Shown here piece after piece: positions 33,815-40,036 of a stretch of 41,143 nt of DNA (positions are counted from its first letter, which is position 1; each line of letters starts with the position of its first letter). A model generated the notes under the pieces. The model saw only the letters and a program-made list of their open reading frames with translations. It made no database searches and was not told where the DNA came from. The position numbers and the translations under genes are program-made. This DNA comes from Candidatus Saccharibacteria bacterium UBA5170 (lineage in GTDB: Bacteria > Patescibacteriota > Saccharimonadia > Saccharimonadales > Saccharimonadaceae): the NCBI GenBank assembly GCA_002413425.1, contig DHWY01000002.1, positions 19,027 through 60,169 on the forward strand. Reading direction: 5' to 3'.

Positions 33815-34537
33815 TTAAGCGCCAGCAATATTGAAAAGACGGCCTATGGCGTAGGTTATTACCATTGCAATCACACCACCAGCGACAACCCGTATTATGG
33901 ACGTGCGAATGTTTGATCCGCCTACTTTAGCACTCAAAAAGCCTGTGATTATAAGAGCAACGACAACAGCGACGAAGGTGACAACTACCGTCAATGACCC
34001 AAGAGGAAGCATAATTACTGCCAGTGGAATCAACGCTCCGATGAAAAATGAAGAGGACGAGGCGTAGGCGGCGTGCCATGGATTAGTCAGATTATCTGGA
34101 TCAATCCGCAGCTCGATGGCCACGTGAGCCGCGAAGGCGTCATTCTCGGTCAGCTCTTTGGCAACGATCAAGGCCGTGGCCGGTTTGAGGCCTTTGGCTT
34201 GGTACAGCATCGCCAGTTCGGCCAGTTCTTCTTCCGGCTGGTCGATTAACTCTTGACGTTCTTTCTCCAACAAAGCTTTTTCAATGTCTCGTTGAGTACT
34301 GACAGAAACATATTCGCCAGCTGCCATAGATAAAGCCCCCGCGACAATACCAGCCATTCCTGCTGTGAGGATGATAATCTTCGAGCTGGTTGCTCCAGCC
34401 ACACCGACGACAAGGCCTGCTATCGAGACAATGCCGTCATTGGCTCCTAACACGGCAGCACGTAGCCAGTTTGATCGGCCGCTTATGTTACCACTATGTG
34501 ATTCATCATGTAGATAAGGAGGTGGAATTATAATCAT
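33815..34537 (-). CDS. VIT1/CCC1-family iron/manganese transporter
   Basis: A 240-residue membrane protein with five helices. TM1 carries AAVLGANDGIVSIAGLVVGVAGA and TM2 MAGIVAGALSMAAGEYVSVSTQ, the signatures of the family. Between TM2 and TM3 is the acidic cytoplasmic metal-binding helix region (KALLEKERQELIDQPEEELAEL). It probably exports or sequesters Fe2+ or Mn2+. TATAAT (minus strand, 34548-34553) lies 10 nt before the ATG, so the leader is about three nucleotides at most. Confidence 0.92.
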   Translation of the reverse strand: MIIIPPPYLHDESHSGNISGRSNWLRAAVLGANDGIVSIAGLVVGVAGATSSKIIILTAGMAGIVAGALSMAAGEYVSVSTQRDIEKALLEKERQELIDQPEEELAELAMLYQAKGLKPATALIVAKELTENDAFAAHVAIELRIDPDNLTNPWHAAYASSSSFFIGALIPLAVIMLPLGSLTVVVTFVAVVVALIITGFLSAKVGGSNIRTSIIRVVAGGVIAMVITYAIGRLFNIAGA

Positions 34538-34624
34538 ATATAAACAAATTATAGCAAAAAATGCTCAAGAGTTTAAGGATTCTTCGATATATATAGATTA
34601 GTGACGGCCTACGGTATGTTCTAA

Positions 34625-34726
34625 ATAACTAATGATATTGCCAATGCAGTCGCTTTCCTCGCCTATAGAAAGACCCCATATGTCACGGGTCAAGTTATCG
34701 GTGTAAACGGCGGCCAAGTACTTTAA
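34625..34726 (+). pseudogene. C-terminal remnant of a short-chain dehydrogenase/reductase
   Basis: The plus frame ending at TAA 34724 reads NDIANAVAFLAYRKTPYVTG followed by QVIGVNGGQVL. This is the characteristic SDR C-terminus (IAnav.FLaS...yvTGqvi.vdGG). A stop codon (34622-34624) lies just upstream and no cofactor-binding N-terminal part or active site is found before it, so only about 33 codons survive. It differs from the intact SDR at 39056, so it is not a simple partial copy of that gene. Confidence 0.75.
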
Positions 34727-34789
34727 AAATACTTGTCTATAATGGCACTGTAGTTTTGTTTATCGATCGTTAATAATACTCCCTTGTAC

Positions 34790-35071
34790 TTAGCGGAAAT
34801 AACTTACAAGGACGGTAATCATTACTATGATGCCAAGCAGTCGCCTGAAGTAGGTTGCTCCTTGCGCTATCTCTAAGTACGCCCACGTAAATAGAAAAGC
34901 TATACTCAAATCTGCCAGCCCCGTCTTTAAAAAACCCGGAGAGATAACGTGGCTAATAATCATACAAACGAACCAGCCTAGGAGCGGTACGTTTGGAAAC
35001 TGCCCTACAACAACGTGATTGTTTTTATCTCGTATAAATTGATTGGCTAAACGTTTCGTCTTTGTAAGCAT
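34790..35071 (-). CDS. Hypothetical small membrane protein, 93 residues
   Basis: A cytoplasmic N-terminus rich in Lys/Arg (1-20), then about three hydrophobic segments (VPLLGWFVCMIISHVIS, LADLSIAFLFTWAYLEIA, LLGIIVMITVLVSYF). Function is not recognised. A minus-strand TATGAT (35080-35085) lies 8 nt before the ATG, so this is another probable leaderless gene. It follows the first 57-residue membrane protein gene on the same strand by about 70 nt. Confidence 0.65.
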   Translation of the reverse strand: MLTKTKRLANQFIRDKNNHVVVGQFPNVPLLGWFVCMIISHVISPGFLKTGLADLSIAFLFTWAYLEIAQGATYFRRLLGIIVMITVLVSYFR

Positions 35072-35140
35072 CTTTACTTATCATACCAAATAAAAAAGTT
35101 CGTTATGACCGATAGTAAACATGCTAATGATATTCGTCGA

Positions 35141-35314
35141 TTAAAATACCAAGTGTAGGTTTATTCCCAATAGTAGCAGCGGCCATAGAACAACCGCCAG
35201 CAAGGCCGACAGGAGATGGGGAATCGTTCCAAGATCGCTGAGATACCCTTGATTACTGGCTATAACCACACCAATGACGATATATATAACACTTCCGATA
35301 GAAAAACGTTCCAT
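35141..35314 (-). CDS. 57-residue two-helix membrane protein, copy 1
   Basis: This short frame encodes a protein starting MERFSIGSVIYIVIGVVI, then ASNQGYLSDLGTIPHLLSAL and LAVVLWPLLLLGINLHLVF. Two hydrophobic segments flank a polar loop. A second copy at 38649-38822 has the same length and nearly the same protein, while the DNA differs at many third codon positions, so the protein is under selection. The Shine-Dalgarno context AAGAAAGGTGGCTC before the ATG is identical in both copies. The family is unknown. Its shortness explains why it could be missed. Confidence 0.85.
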   Translation of the reverse strand: MERFSIGSVIYIVIGVVIASNQGYLSDLGTIPHLLSALLAVVLWPLLLLGINLHLVF

Positions 35315-35329
35315 GAGCCACCTTTCTTG

Positions 35330-35351
35330 TTAGGATTTGTCTGCATCCTAA
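35330..35351. repeat. Small hairpin upstream of copy 1 membrane protein
   Basis: TTAGGAT (35330-35336) and ATCCTAA (35345-35351) can form a 7-bp stem. It lies just upstream (minus strand) of the first 57-residue gene. There is no T run on either side, so it is more likely regulatory than a terminator. Confidence 0.35.
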
Positions 35352-35465
35352 TTATGAGCGGAGATTACTCAAATAACAATACCAATACTAGGTAACACTA
35401 CGCTAAATTTTACTAGACAAAAAAATGCCAATGAAGCATACTTATTAGTATTAACAAACAGACAT

Positions 35466-35598
35466 AACTGGAACCCGGTGTAAATCCGGGACTGTGCCGC
35501 AACGGTAAGGCAGCAATGCTAAGTCCGATACAGTTTTAAATCTCCCGAGCAGGAGTAGCTGTTATTTCAGATAACTCCTACTCGGTAGTAGGAGTTAT
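35466..35598 (+). promoter_or_regulatory. Compact cobalamin-type riboswitch (AdoCbl-variant class) with RBS-sequestering hairpin
   Basis: The conserved core is present in order: GGAACCCGGTG (35470-35480), TAAATCCGGGACTGT (35481-35495), GCCGCAACGGTAA (35496-35508) and AAGTCCGATACAG (35521-35533). CCCGG/CCGGG form the P4-type hairpin. AACTG (35466-35470) pairs with CAGTT (35531-35535) to close the domain. Downstream, ATAACTCCTACT (35571-35582) pairs perfectly with AGTAGGAGTTAT (35587-35598), burying the Shine-Dalgarno AGGAG of the TTG start at 35603. An alternative hairpin (GAGTAG 35553-35558 with CTACTC 35578-35583, and GTTAT 35561-35565 with ATAAC 35571-35575) would free it. The short form resembles the AdoCbl-variant cobalamin classes. 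Predicted to control translation. Confidence 0.85.
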
Positions 35599-35602
35599 TA
35601 AA

Positions 35603-36418
35603 TTGAGAACAGAGACACTACCGACACTGATGCCCGAGACAAGGCGTTCCCGTTCGGAAACCATTGACCCGGAACATGTCGTCTATATGGGACGACTGGC
35701 CCTCAGGGCAGAACACTTAGGTATCAACGACCCTTTGACGCACCTCTACCAATATCTAGAAAAGGGCGAAGCGGCCCTCGTTGGCATAAAGGAAGATCTC
35801 GAGGCGGACATTGCCGAACGCCTGCCAAAGACTCCTTTTGTCAATTACGTCGGTTTTGAGTTTACCGGTGATGATTTCGTGTCGCTCAAAGACAAAGTAT
35901 CGATGGATTCAATGACTCAAACCAACTTGCGAATATTTGAGACGGCCGCGGCCAGCAGCCCGAAGATGATGGAAGAATTCGTACGAGCCGAAACAGAAGC
36001 CCAGGAGGTCACTAAATTAACCGCCTGGTTCAAAAACGCGCCAGTTGGTGCCTATTTGATCTTTGAATCGTTGCCGATAGGGGAGCAAAAAGTAGCTATC
36101 GCGCGCATTTACCAAAAAGCCAGTAGTGAGCTGCTCGAGGGCTGCTTTGTTTCTTTGCACAGCCCAAGCGTGGAGCGGTTCAATCAATTGCGCGAAAAAT
36201 TAGGCACCGACATAGCAACGGGTTCAACGAAAAAAGAAATCTTGCAAAACAATTACGAATTTTACTCGCCCGACCTGACCCAGCCGGATAAATTTATCGA
36301 CTACTACGTCGCAACCTACGACCAGTTATTCCAAGAACAGCAAAATAAGCCTTACAGTTTTCGGACTCGAACAAGACAAACAAGCAGAAAAGCGAAACGG
36401 CCTATTAAAAGTGCGTAG
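35603..36418 (+). CDS. Unknown protein under cobalamin riboswitch, gene 1
   Basis: A 271-residue soluble protein, family not recognised. It is charged and mixed alpha/beta, with no signal peptide, no membrane helix, and very few cysteines. The N-terminal part (about 20-60) is helical (MGRLALRAEHLGINDPLTHLYQ in region). The C-terminal tail is strongly basic (RTRTRQTSRKAKRPIKSA). The start is TTG at 35603, eight nucleotides after AGGAG at 35590-35594. The next gene overlaps its stop by 8 nt, so the two are translationally coupled. Its control by a cobalamin riboswitch is the only functional clue; it could be a B12 handling, B12-replacing or uptake-related protein. Confidence 0.75.
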   Translation: MRTETLPTLMPETRRSRSETIDPEHVVYMGRLALRAEHLGINDPLTHLYQYLEKGEAALVGIKEDLEADIAERLPKTPFVNYVGFEFTGDDFVSLKDKVSMDSMTQTNLRIFETAAASSPKMMEEFVRAETEAQEVTKLTAWFKNAPVGAYLIFESLPIGEQKVAIARIYQKASSELLEGCFVSLHSPSVERFNQLREKLGTDIATGSTKKEILQNNYEFYSPDLTQPDKFIDYYVATYDQLFQEQQNKPYSFRTRTRQTSRKAKRPIKSA

Positions 36419-37115
36419 CCAGCCCAAACTGACAGCGATTTATCTCGATACCATCAAAACTCTGGCGGCCAGTCAGGGCGTCGTGACGCCCGAATTAATA
36501 CGGATGACCGACAAACTCGGTACCAGCCGTCCGCTAAAAGAAGGCCAGACAGTAGTAAAAGAAATGGCGCACGACATAATGAGCGAGGTTATTTTAAGTA
36601 TAGCCAGTGTGATAGACAAAGCCGATAGCAAACTCTTGGGCGACCTGGAGAATTCCGATAGCGGACAAGGGGCAAATTACGCTGCCCTGTCCCATTACGG
36701 CGGAGAAGCCAAGGCGGCAGGCGAAGTCTACGCCAGTGATGTCTGCCCAGAATACAGCACGAATAATAATGCTGTGGCGACAAGTGACGATACCTCCGAG
36801 TCCGCTGCTATACGAAGAGCTTTTGGTATCCAGAACACCCCGAATAATTTTGGCATACCAAAAATTGGTGTTTGCCGGATATCAAATTGTCCGACTCGCG
36901 GCGAGCTAAGTTGGTGGTCCGATAAAACCCTGGTTGGAGGATGTGATTTTTGTGTTGGTTGTCACAAGATTTTAGAAAAAGGTAAATCTCCAAAAAACAT
37001 CTACGATGATAAAAAACGCAAAGCCAAAAAAGCCGCTAATGAAGTTGCGAAAAAAAAGCGCGCCGCCGATAAATCCAAAGAAAAACCTCGCAAACCCCAA
37101 TCATTTTTCGGTTGA
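36411..37115 (+). CDS. Unknown protein with Cys cluster under cobalamin riboswitch, gene 2
   Basis: A 234-residue soluble protein, family not recognised. The N-terminal ~80 residues are helical, the middle (about 80-145) is low-complexity and polar. Residues about 150-190 form a probable zinc ribbon or metal site with Cys in CRISNC and CDFCVGCHK. The C-terminal 45 residues are Lys/Ala-rich and disordered (KRKAKKAANEVAKKKRAADK). The GTG start overlaps the preceding stop by 8 nt. The five cysteines and one His could bind metal. No export signal is seen. Confidence 0.72.
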   Translation: MRSQPKLTAIYLDTIKTLAASQGVVTPELIRMTDKLGTSRPLKEGQTVVKEMAHDIMSEVILSIASVIDKADSKLLGDLENSDSGQGANYAALSHYGGEAKAAGEVYASDVCPEYSTNNNAVATSDDTSESAAIRRAFGIQNTPNNFGIPKIGVCRISNCPTRGELSWWSDKTLVGGCDFCVGCHKILEKGKSPKNIYDDKKRKAKKAANEVAKKKRAADKSKEKPRKPQSFFG

Positions 37116-37149
37116 TGTCAATTCGAATAAAACCGAATAGGTTAGTCGC

Positions 37150-37172
37150 ATTAATTTTAAGCTAAAATTAAT
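37150..37172. repeat. AT-rich perfect inverted repeat
   Basis: ATTAATTTTA (37150-37159) and TAAAATTAAT (37163-37172) form a perfect 10-bp palindrome around AGC, 35 nt after the second riboswitch-controlled gene. It could be a weak terminator stem or a regulator site; no adjacent T run is present. Confidence 0.5.
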
Positions 37173-37230
37173 CCTTTAACCCTGTAAGAATACTTACATA
37201 CACACAATACCGAAAATATTACACTATACA

Positions 37231-37263
37231 TTGACAAGTTTCGTTATGACAAATATCACGAAA
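37231..37263 (+). promoter_or_regulatory. Promoter with overlapping inverted repeat
   Basis: TTGACA (37231-37236), a 17-nt spacer and TATCAC (37254-37259) form a fair promoter. TTTCGT (37239-37244) and ACGAAA (37258-37263) form an inverted repeat with a 13-nt gap spanning the spacer and -10, a possible operator. Confidence 0.45.
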
Positions 37264-37323
37264 GGAGATATTGCGGAAATCATCACATATATTTACACAA
37301 ATTACTAATGCGAGGAGTAATCA

Positions 37324-37479
37324 ATGTTTAACTATTTACGAACTAAAAGAATTCAGCAACAAGAACGACTAAGGCTACCATATCAGGAGTATATTTTTAC
37401 CACCATCCGACCGTCTAAAGATATGTTTGATGGTTTACAGGAAAAGATCGAGCTTGAGCTAAAAGGCAATATCAAATGA
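37324..37479 (+). CDS. Small basic/helical protein, 51 residues
   Basis: Encodes MFNYLRTKRIQQQERLRLPY followed by a helical tail ending ELELKGNIK. GAGGAG lies 6 nt before the ATG and a promoter is visible 65 nt upstream, so it is a plausible real gene. No family is recognised. The charged amphipathic pattern suggests a small regulator or a protein-binding peptide. A tiny frame of 18 codons (37481-37537, MRQEFKRMTKKVR...) follows after one nucleotide and may be translated with it. Confidence 0.5.
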   Translation: MFNYLRTKRIQQQERLRLPYQEYIFTTIRPSKDMFDGLQEKIELELKGNIK

Positions 37480-37537
37480 AATGAGGCAAGAATTTAAACG
37501 GATGACCAAAAAAGTCAGAACTCTTTATAGCCGCTAG

Positions 37538-37572
37538 ACAACAACCTACCGTTTAACCGGCAAGGTTGTTGT
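37538..37572 (+). terminator. Hairpin after the small ORFs
   Basis: ACAACAACCT (37538-37547) pairs perfectly with AGGTTGTTGT (37563-37572). It directly follows the stop at 37535-37537. It lacks a T run, so termination would be weak or bidirectional between this gene and the convergent secreted protein gene. Confidence 0.5.
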
Positions 37573-37618
37573 TAAGGAATCTTAAGCCTCTACCTATAAA
37601 TTATTCTTGTAGGTTGCC

Positions 37619-37936
37619 CTAACGATTACCACACACGCCACTATTGTTCAGCCCTGTTAATTGACCGTTTGCGCCACCAGCAAAGTTATTATCTTTGCCG
37701 AATGCCCCGAAGGCACCCGAAGCCGCACCAGTACCGCACTGTGCGCCAGCTGCAGCAGCTTGCGCACAACCATTTGCTGATGATCCGCAGTAATCATTGG
37801 AGGCAGCAAATGCCGGGAACGCCATGGCGCCAACCGCAGCTGCACTGACAAGGGCACCGGCAATCATTTTTTTTATATTCATTGCAACGGTTGATAATAC
37901 ACCCGCGCGCGCACCGTATTTAATATAGTTCGACAT
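37619..37936 (-). CDS. Small secreted Gly/Ala-rich protein with four cysteines
   Basis: A 105-residue protein. After an 18-residue N-terminal extension, a classical signal peptide runs from MNIKKMIAGALVSAAAVGAM to the cleavage site AFA-AS (about 44). The mature part is about 60 residues, Gly/Ala/Asn-rich, with four cysteines (YCGSSANGC, QCGTG, VCGNR) that could form two disulfides. The start MSNYIKYG at 37936 has AAGGAGG 9 nt upstream; the inner ATG at MNIKK lacks one, although it would give a more standard signal peptide. Function unknown; it may be a surface or host-contact protein. Confidence 0.65.
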   Translation of the reverse strand: MSNYIKYGARAGVLSTVAMNIKKMIAGALVSAAAVGAMAFPAFAASNDYCGSSANGCAQAAAAGAQCGTGAASGAFGAFGKDNNFAGGANGQLTGLNNSGVCGNR

Positions 37937-38047
37937 GAATAAATACCTCCTTTTTAATAACTCTTCTAATTATAGCAACGACGGCACAATGAGCTGTAAT
38001 GAATCTTACGTGAGCAATTAATTATTGGCTGGAGACCGCTCGATTTA

Positions 38048-38632
38048 TTACTTGTTAATTTTTAATCGGAGTATTTCAACCTGTCCGGCAAGTTGGCTAA
38101 TCAATTCCGCGGATATGCCTCGTTTTGTGATGACGGCGAGAATTGACTCGTACCACCATAGCTGGTCGGTGAAACTTTTCGTCGAAAAACGGTTCCATAG
38201 ATTATCGCCTTCGATCCCATAGTCAACCAGAATTGACACCAAGTTATGAATCTTATCTGAAGCGCTGACGATGACTGCCTCATTACTGGCTTTGTTCTCG
38301 AGATGATCTAGGTAAGCTTTGGAACGTTCGTGCCAATCCCTCACGGAATCGTCTTTGGTCACATCTTTCACAATGGCGACCATTCGATCGCCGAAGTCGG
38401 CGCGCATTGTCTGCTCGTCATAAATACTAGTGTCGACATCCTCGAGAACGTCGTGCAGCAGGCAAGCAATCAGCACGTCTTCATCGTCCGTGGCATTACT
38501 GGCAATCAACATAACACCGAAGGGGTGAATGATATATGGGATGTCGGTGCCTTTTCTGTGTTGCAGCTGCTGTTCATGGGCCCAGGCTGCTATCCGTATA
38601 GCCTTATCGAGTCTATGGGTATAATTAATCAT
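38048..38632 (-). CDS. HD-domain hydrolase, MESH1/SpoT-hydrolase-like
   Basis: A 194-residue stand-alone HD hydrolase. Metal ligands fit the (p)ppGpp 3'-pyrophosphohydrolase pattern: H36 (YIIHP), H60/D61 (LLHDVLEDV) and D126 (ASDKIHN). The family degrades ppGpp, or NADPH in MESH1; which one applies here cannot be decided. No synthetase domain is attached. It starts 16 nt after the stop of the second 57-residue membrane protein gene on the same strand, so they are probably co-transcribed. Confidence 0.85.
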   Translation of the reverse strand: MINYTHRLDKAIRIAAWAHEQQLQHRKGTDIPYIIHPFGVMLIASNATDDEDVLIACLLHDVLEDVDTSIYDEQTMRADFGDRMVAIVKDVTKDDSVRDWHERSKAYLDHLENKASNEAVIVSASDKIHNLVSILVDYGIEGDNLWNRFSTKSFTDQLWWYESILAVITKRGISAELISQLAGQVEILRLKINK

Positions 38633-38648
38633 TTTTAACTTTCATCAT

Positions 38649-38822
38649 CTAAAACACCAAATGCAGGTTTATTCCCAATAACAGAAGTGGCCAAAGGATA
38701 ACCGCTAGTACCGCCGAAAGTAGATGAGGGATTGACCCCAAATCGCTAAGATAACCCTGATTGCTGGTGATCACTACTCCTACTATGAAATATAGAATAC
38801 TGCCGATTGAAAATCGCTCCAT
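38649..38822 (-). CDS. 57-residue two-helix membrane protein, copy 2
   Basis: Protein begins MERFSIGSILYFIVGVVITS, continues NQGYLSDLGSIPHLLSAVLA and ends VILWPLLLLGINLHLVF. Compared with copy 1 (35141-35314) only conservative changes occur (V/I, L/F, A/T, T/S). The ribosome-binding context is identical. It precedes the HD hydrolase gene by 16 nt. The two copies flank the riboswitch operon region on the opposite strand. Function unknown. Confidence 0.85.
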   Translation of the reverse strand: MERFSIGSILYFIVGVVITSNQGYLSDLGSIPHLLSAVLAVILWPLLLLGINLHLVF

Positions 38823-38880
38823 GAGCCACCTTTCTTATTACGGTTTGCCTTTGTTATAAGTATGAACTGAACTGAGCCGA

Positions 38881-38908
38881 GCCGAATGACAAGAGCGCGA
38901 CATTCGGC
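38881..38908. repeat. Hairpin between copy 2 membrane protein and the SDR gene
   Basis: GCCGAATG (38881-38888) and CATTCGGC (38901-38908) form an 8-bp stem with a 12-nt loop, followed on the plus strand by CAATTTT. It lies upstream of both divergent genes and could be a terminator-like or regulatory hairpin. Confidence 0.45.
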
Positions 38909-39055
38909 CAATTTTGATTCACGACGTCGCGACAACCTTAACTATCTGCTATCATACAAAAGTACACCTGGCTCAAAACTTGTGATTTTTTATGACGGTG
39001 ATGTTTTGGGATTACGACAGATAGCGTTTTAATGAGTAAACATATAGAGGTAAAA

Positions 39056-39913
39056 ATGGTCATGAGTAGTATTGAATGTATAACAAGCCCTAGCCGTATA
39101 GTGACACCAGAAACATTTACAGACGAAGAACTTATGAGGCTGGATGGAAAAACCGCTCTTATCACCGGATCAACCAGCGGCATCGGCCTCGGCATTGCCC
39201 GCAGCCTCGCTCGCCGAGGGGCCAATATCGTCCTTAACGGTTTTGGCGACGTCGAGGGTTCAATCGAACAGATTGCCGCCTTAGGAGTCAAGGTAGGCTA
39301 CCATGGCGCCGATATGAGCAAAAAGGATGATATCGCCCAACTGATTGACTACGTCCAGAGCGAGTTCGGCGGCACCGACATATTAGTCAATAACGCCGGC
39401 ATCCAGCACGTGGCACGAATCAAAGACTTCCCAGATGACGAGTGGGACCGGGTTATCGCCATCAACATGAGCGCAGCCTTCCACACGACGAAACTGGCAC
39501 TTCCTGGAATGATAGAAAAAGACTGGGGCCGTATAATCAACATCGCCTCGGCACACGGACTCGTGGCATCGGCAGGAAAAGCCGCCTACGTGACGGCCAA
39601 GCACGGTGTCGTCGGTCTCACCAAAACGACAGCCCTGGACGAGGACGTAGTTAGGACTGGCGTGACGGTCAATGCCATCTGCCCCGGCTGGGTACTGACG
39701 CCACTGGTCCAGAAGCAGATTGACGACCTCGCCGAACGCCAAGGCATCTCGCTTGACCAAGCAAGACAGGACCTATTAGGGGAAAAGCAACCTTCTTTGC
39801 AGTTTGTGACGACCGAACAATTGGGCGGACTGGCCGTCTTCCTCTGCTCGTCAAGCGGCGACAACATGCGTGGCTCAATTATATCGATGGATGGGGGATG
39901 GACCGCTCAATAA
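39056..39913 (+). CDS. SDR oxidoreductase, 3-hydroxybutyrate dehydrogenase-like
   Basis: A 285-residue short-chain dehydrogenase. Cofactor motif TGSTSGIGLGIA, NNAG motif, and the Ser-Tyr-Lys active site in IASAHGLVASAGKAAYVTAK. The wording GKTALITGSTSGIGLGIARS, VLNGFGD and the C-terminal SIISMDGGWTAQ closely match D-3-hydroxybutyrate dehydrogenase, NAD-dependent. The ATG at 39056 has AGAGG five nucleotides upstream; it adds about 26 residues before the usual start at 39134, which has no ribosome binding site. In a host-dependent cell it may use a ketone body or another small hydroxy acid; substrate is inferred. Confidence 0.88.
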   Translation: MVMSSIECITSPSRIVTPETFTDEELMRLDGKTALITGSTSGIGLGIARSLARRGANIVLNGFGDVEGSIEQIAALGVKVGYHGADMSKKDDIAQLIDYVQSEFGGTDILVNNAGIQHVARIKDFPDDEWDRVIAINMSAAFHTTKLALPGMIEKDWGRIINIASAHGLVASAGKAAYVTAKHGVVGLTKTTALDEDVVRTGVTVNAICPGWVLTPLVQKQIDDLAERQGISLDQARQDLLGEKQPSLQFVTTEQLGGLAVFLCSSSGDNMRGSIISMDGGWTAQ

Positions 39914-39993
39914 ACCCCAAGCTCGTCAAGTAGGGTCATTTGTTAATGATAGTTGACTCATGTAGTATAAAAAAGTACGGTCAAACGTCGCTG

Positions 39994-40033
39994 TATAATA
40001 CACCGCCTAGTAGAACATAAACATTAGGAACAG
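39994..40033 (+). promoter_or_regulatory. Promoter -10 and RBS of the glycosidase-like gene
   Basis: TATAAT at 39994-39999 is followed by TTAGGAACA near 40024-40032, then ATG 40037. A TTGACT at 39953-39958 is too far from this -10 to be its partner. Confidence 0.45.
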
Positions 40034-40036
40034 AAT

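Noticed and set aside
35466..35535. The conserved RNA block read as a tRNA-like or T-box element
   Set aside because: The ordered motifs GGTG, AAATCC, GCCGCAACGG and AGTCCGATAC fit the cobalamin riboswitch core; there is no T-box sequence or acceptor-stem layout.
37261..37372. TTG-initiated 33-codon frame after AAAGGAG at 37261-37267
   Set aside because: The spacing to TTG is only three nucleotides and it overlaps the better-supported 51-codon gene in another frame.
34625..39913. The SDR fragment as a partial duplicate of the intact SDR gene at 39056
   Set aside because: The C-terminal sequences differ (IANAVAFLAYRKTPYVTGQV against GLAVFLCSSSGDNMRGSI), so they come from different SDR subfamilies.
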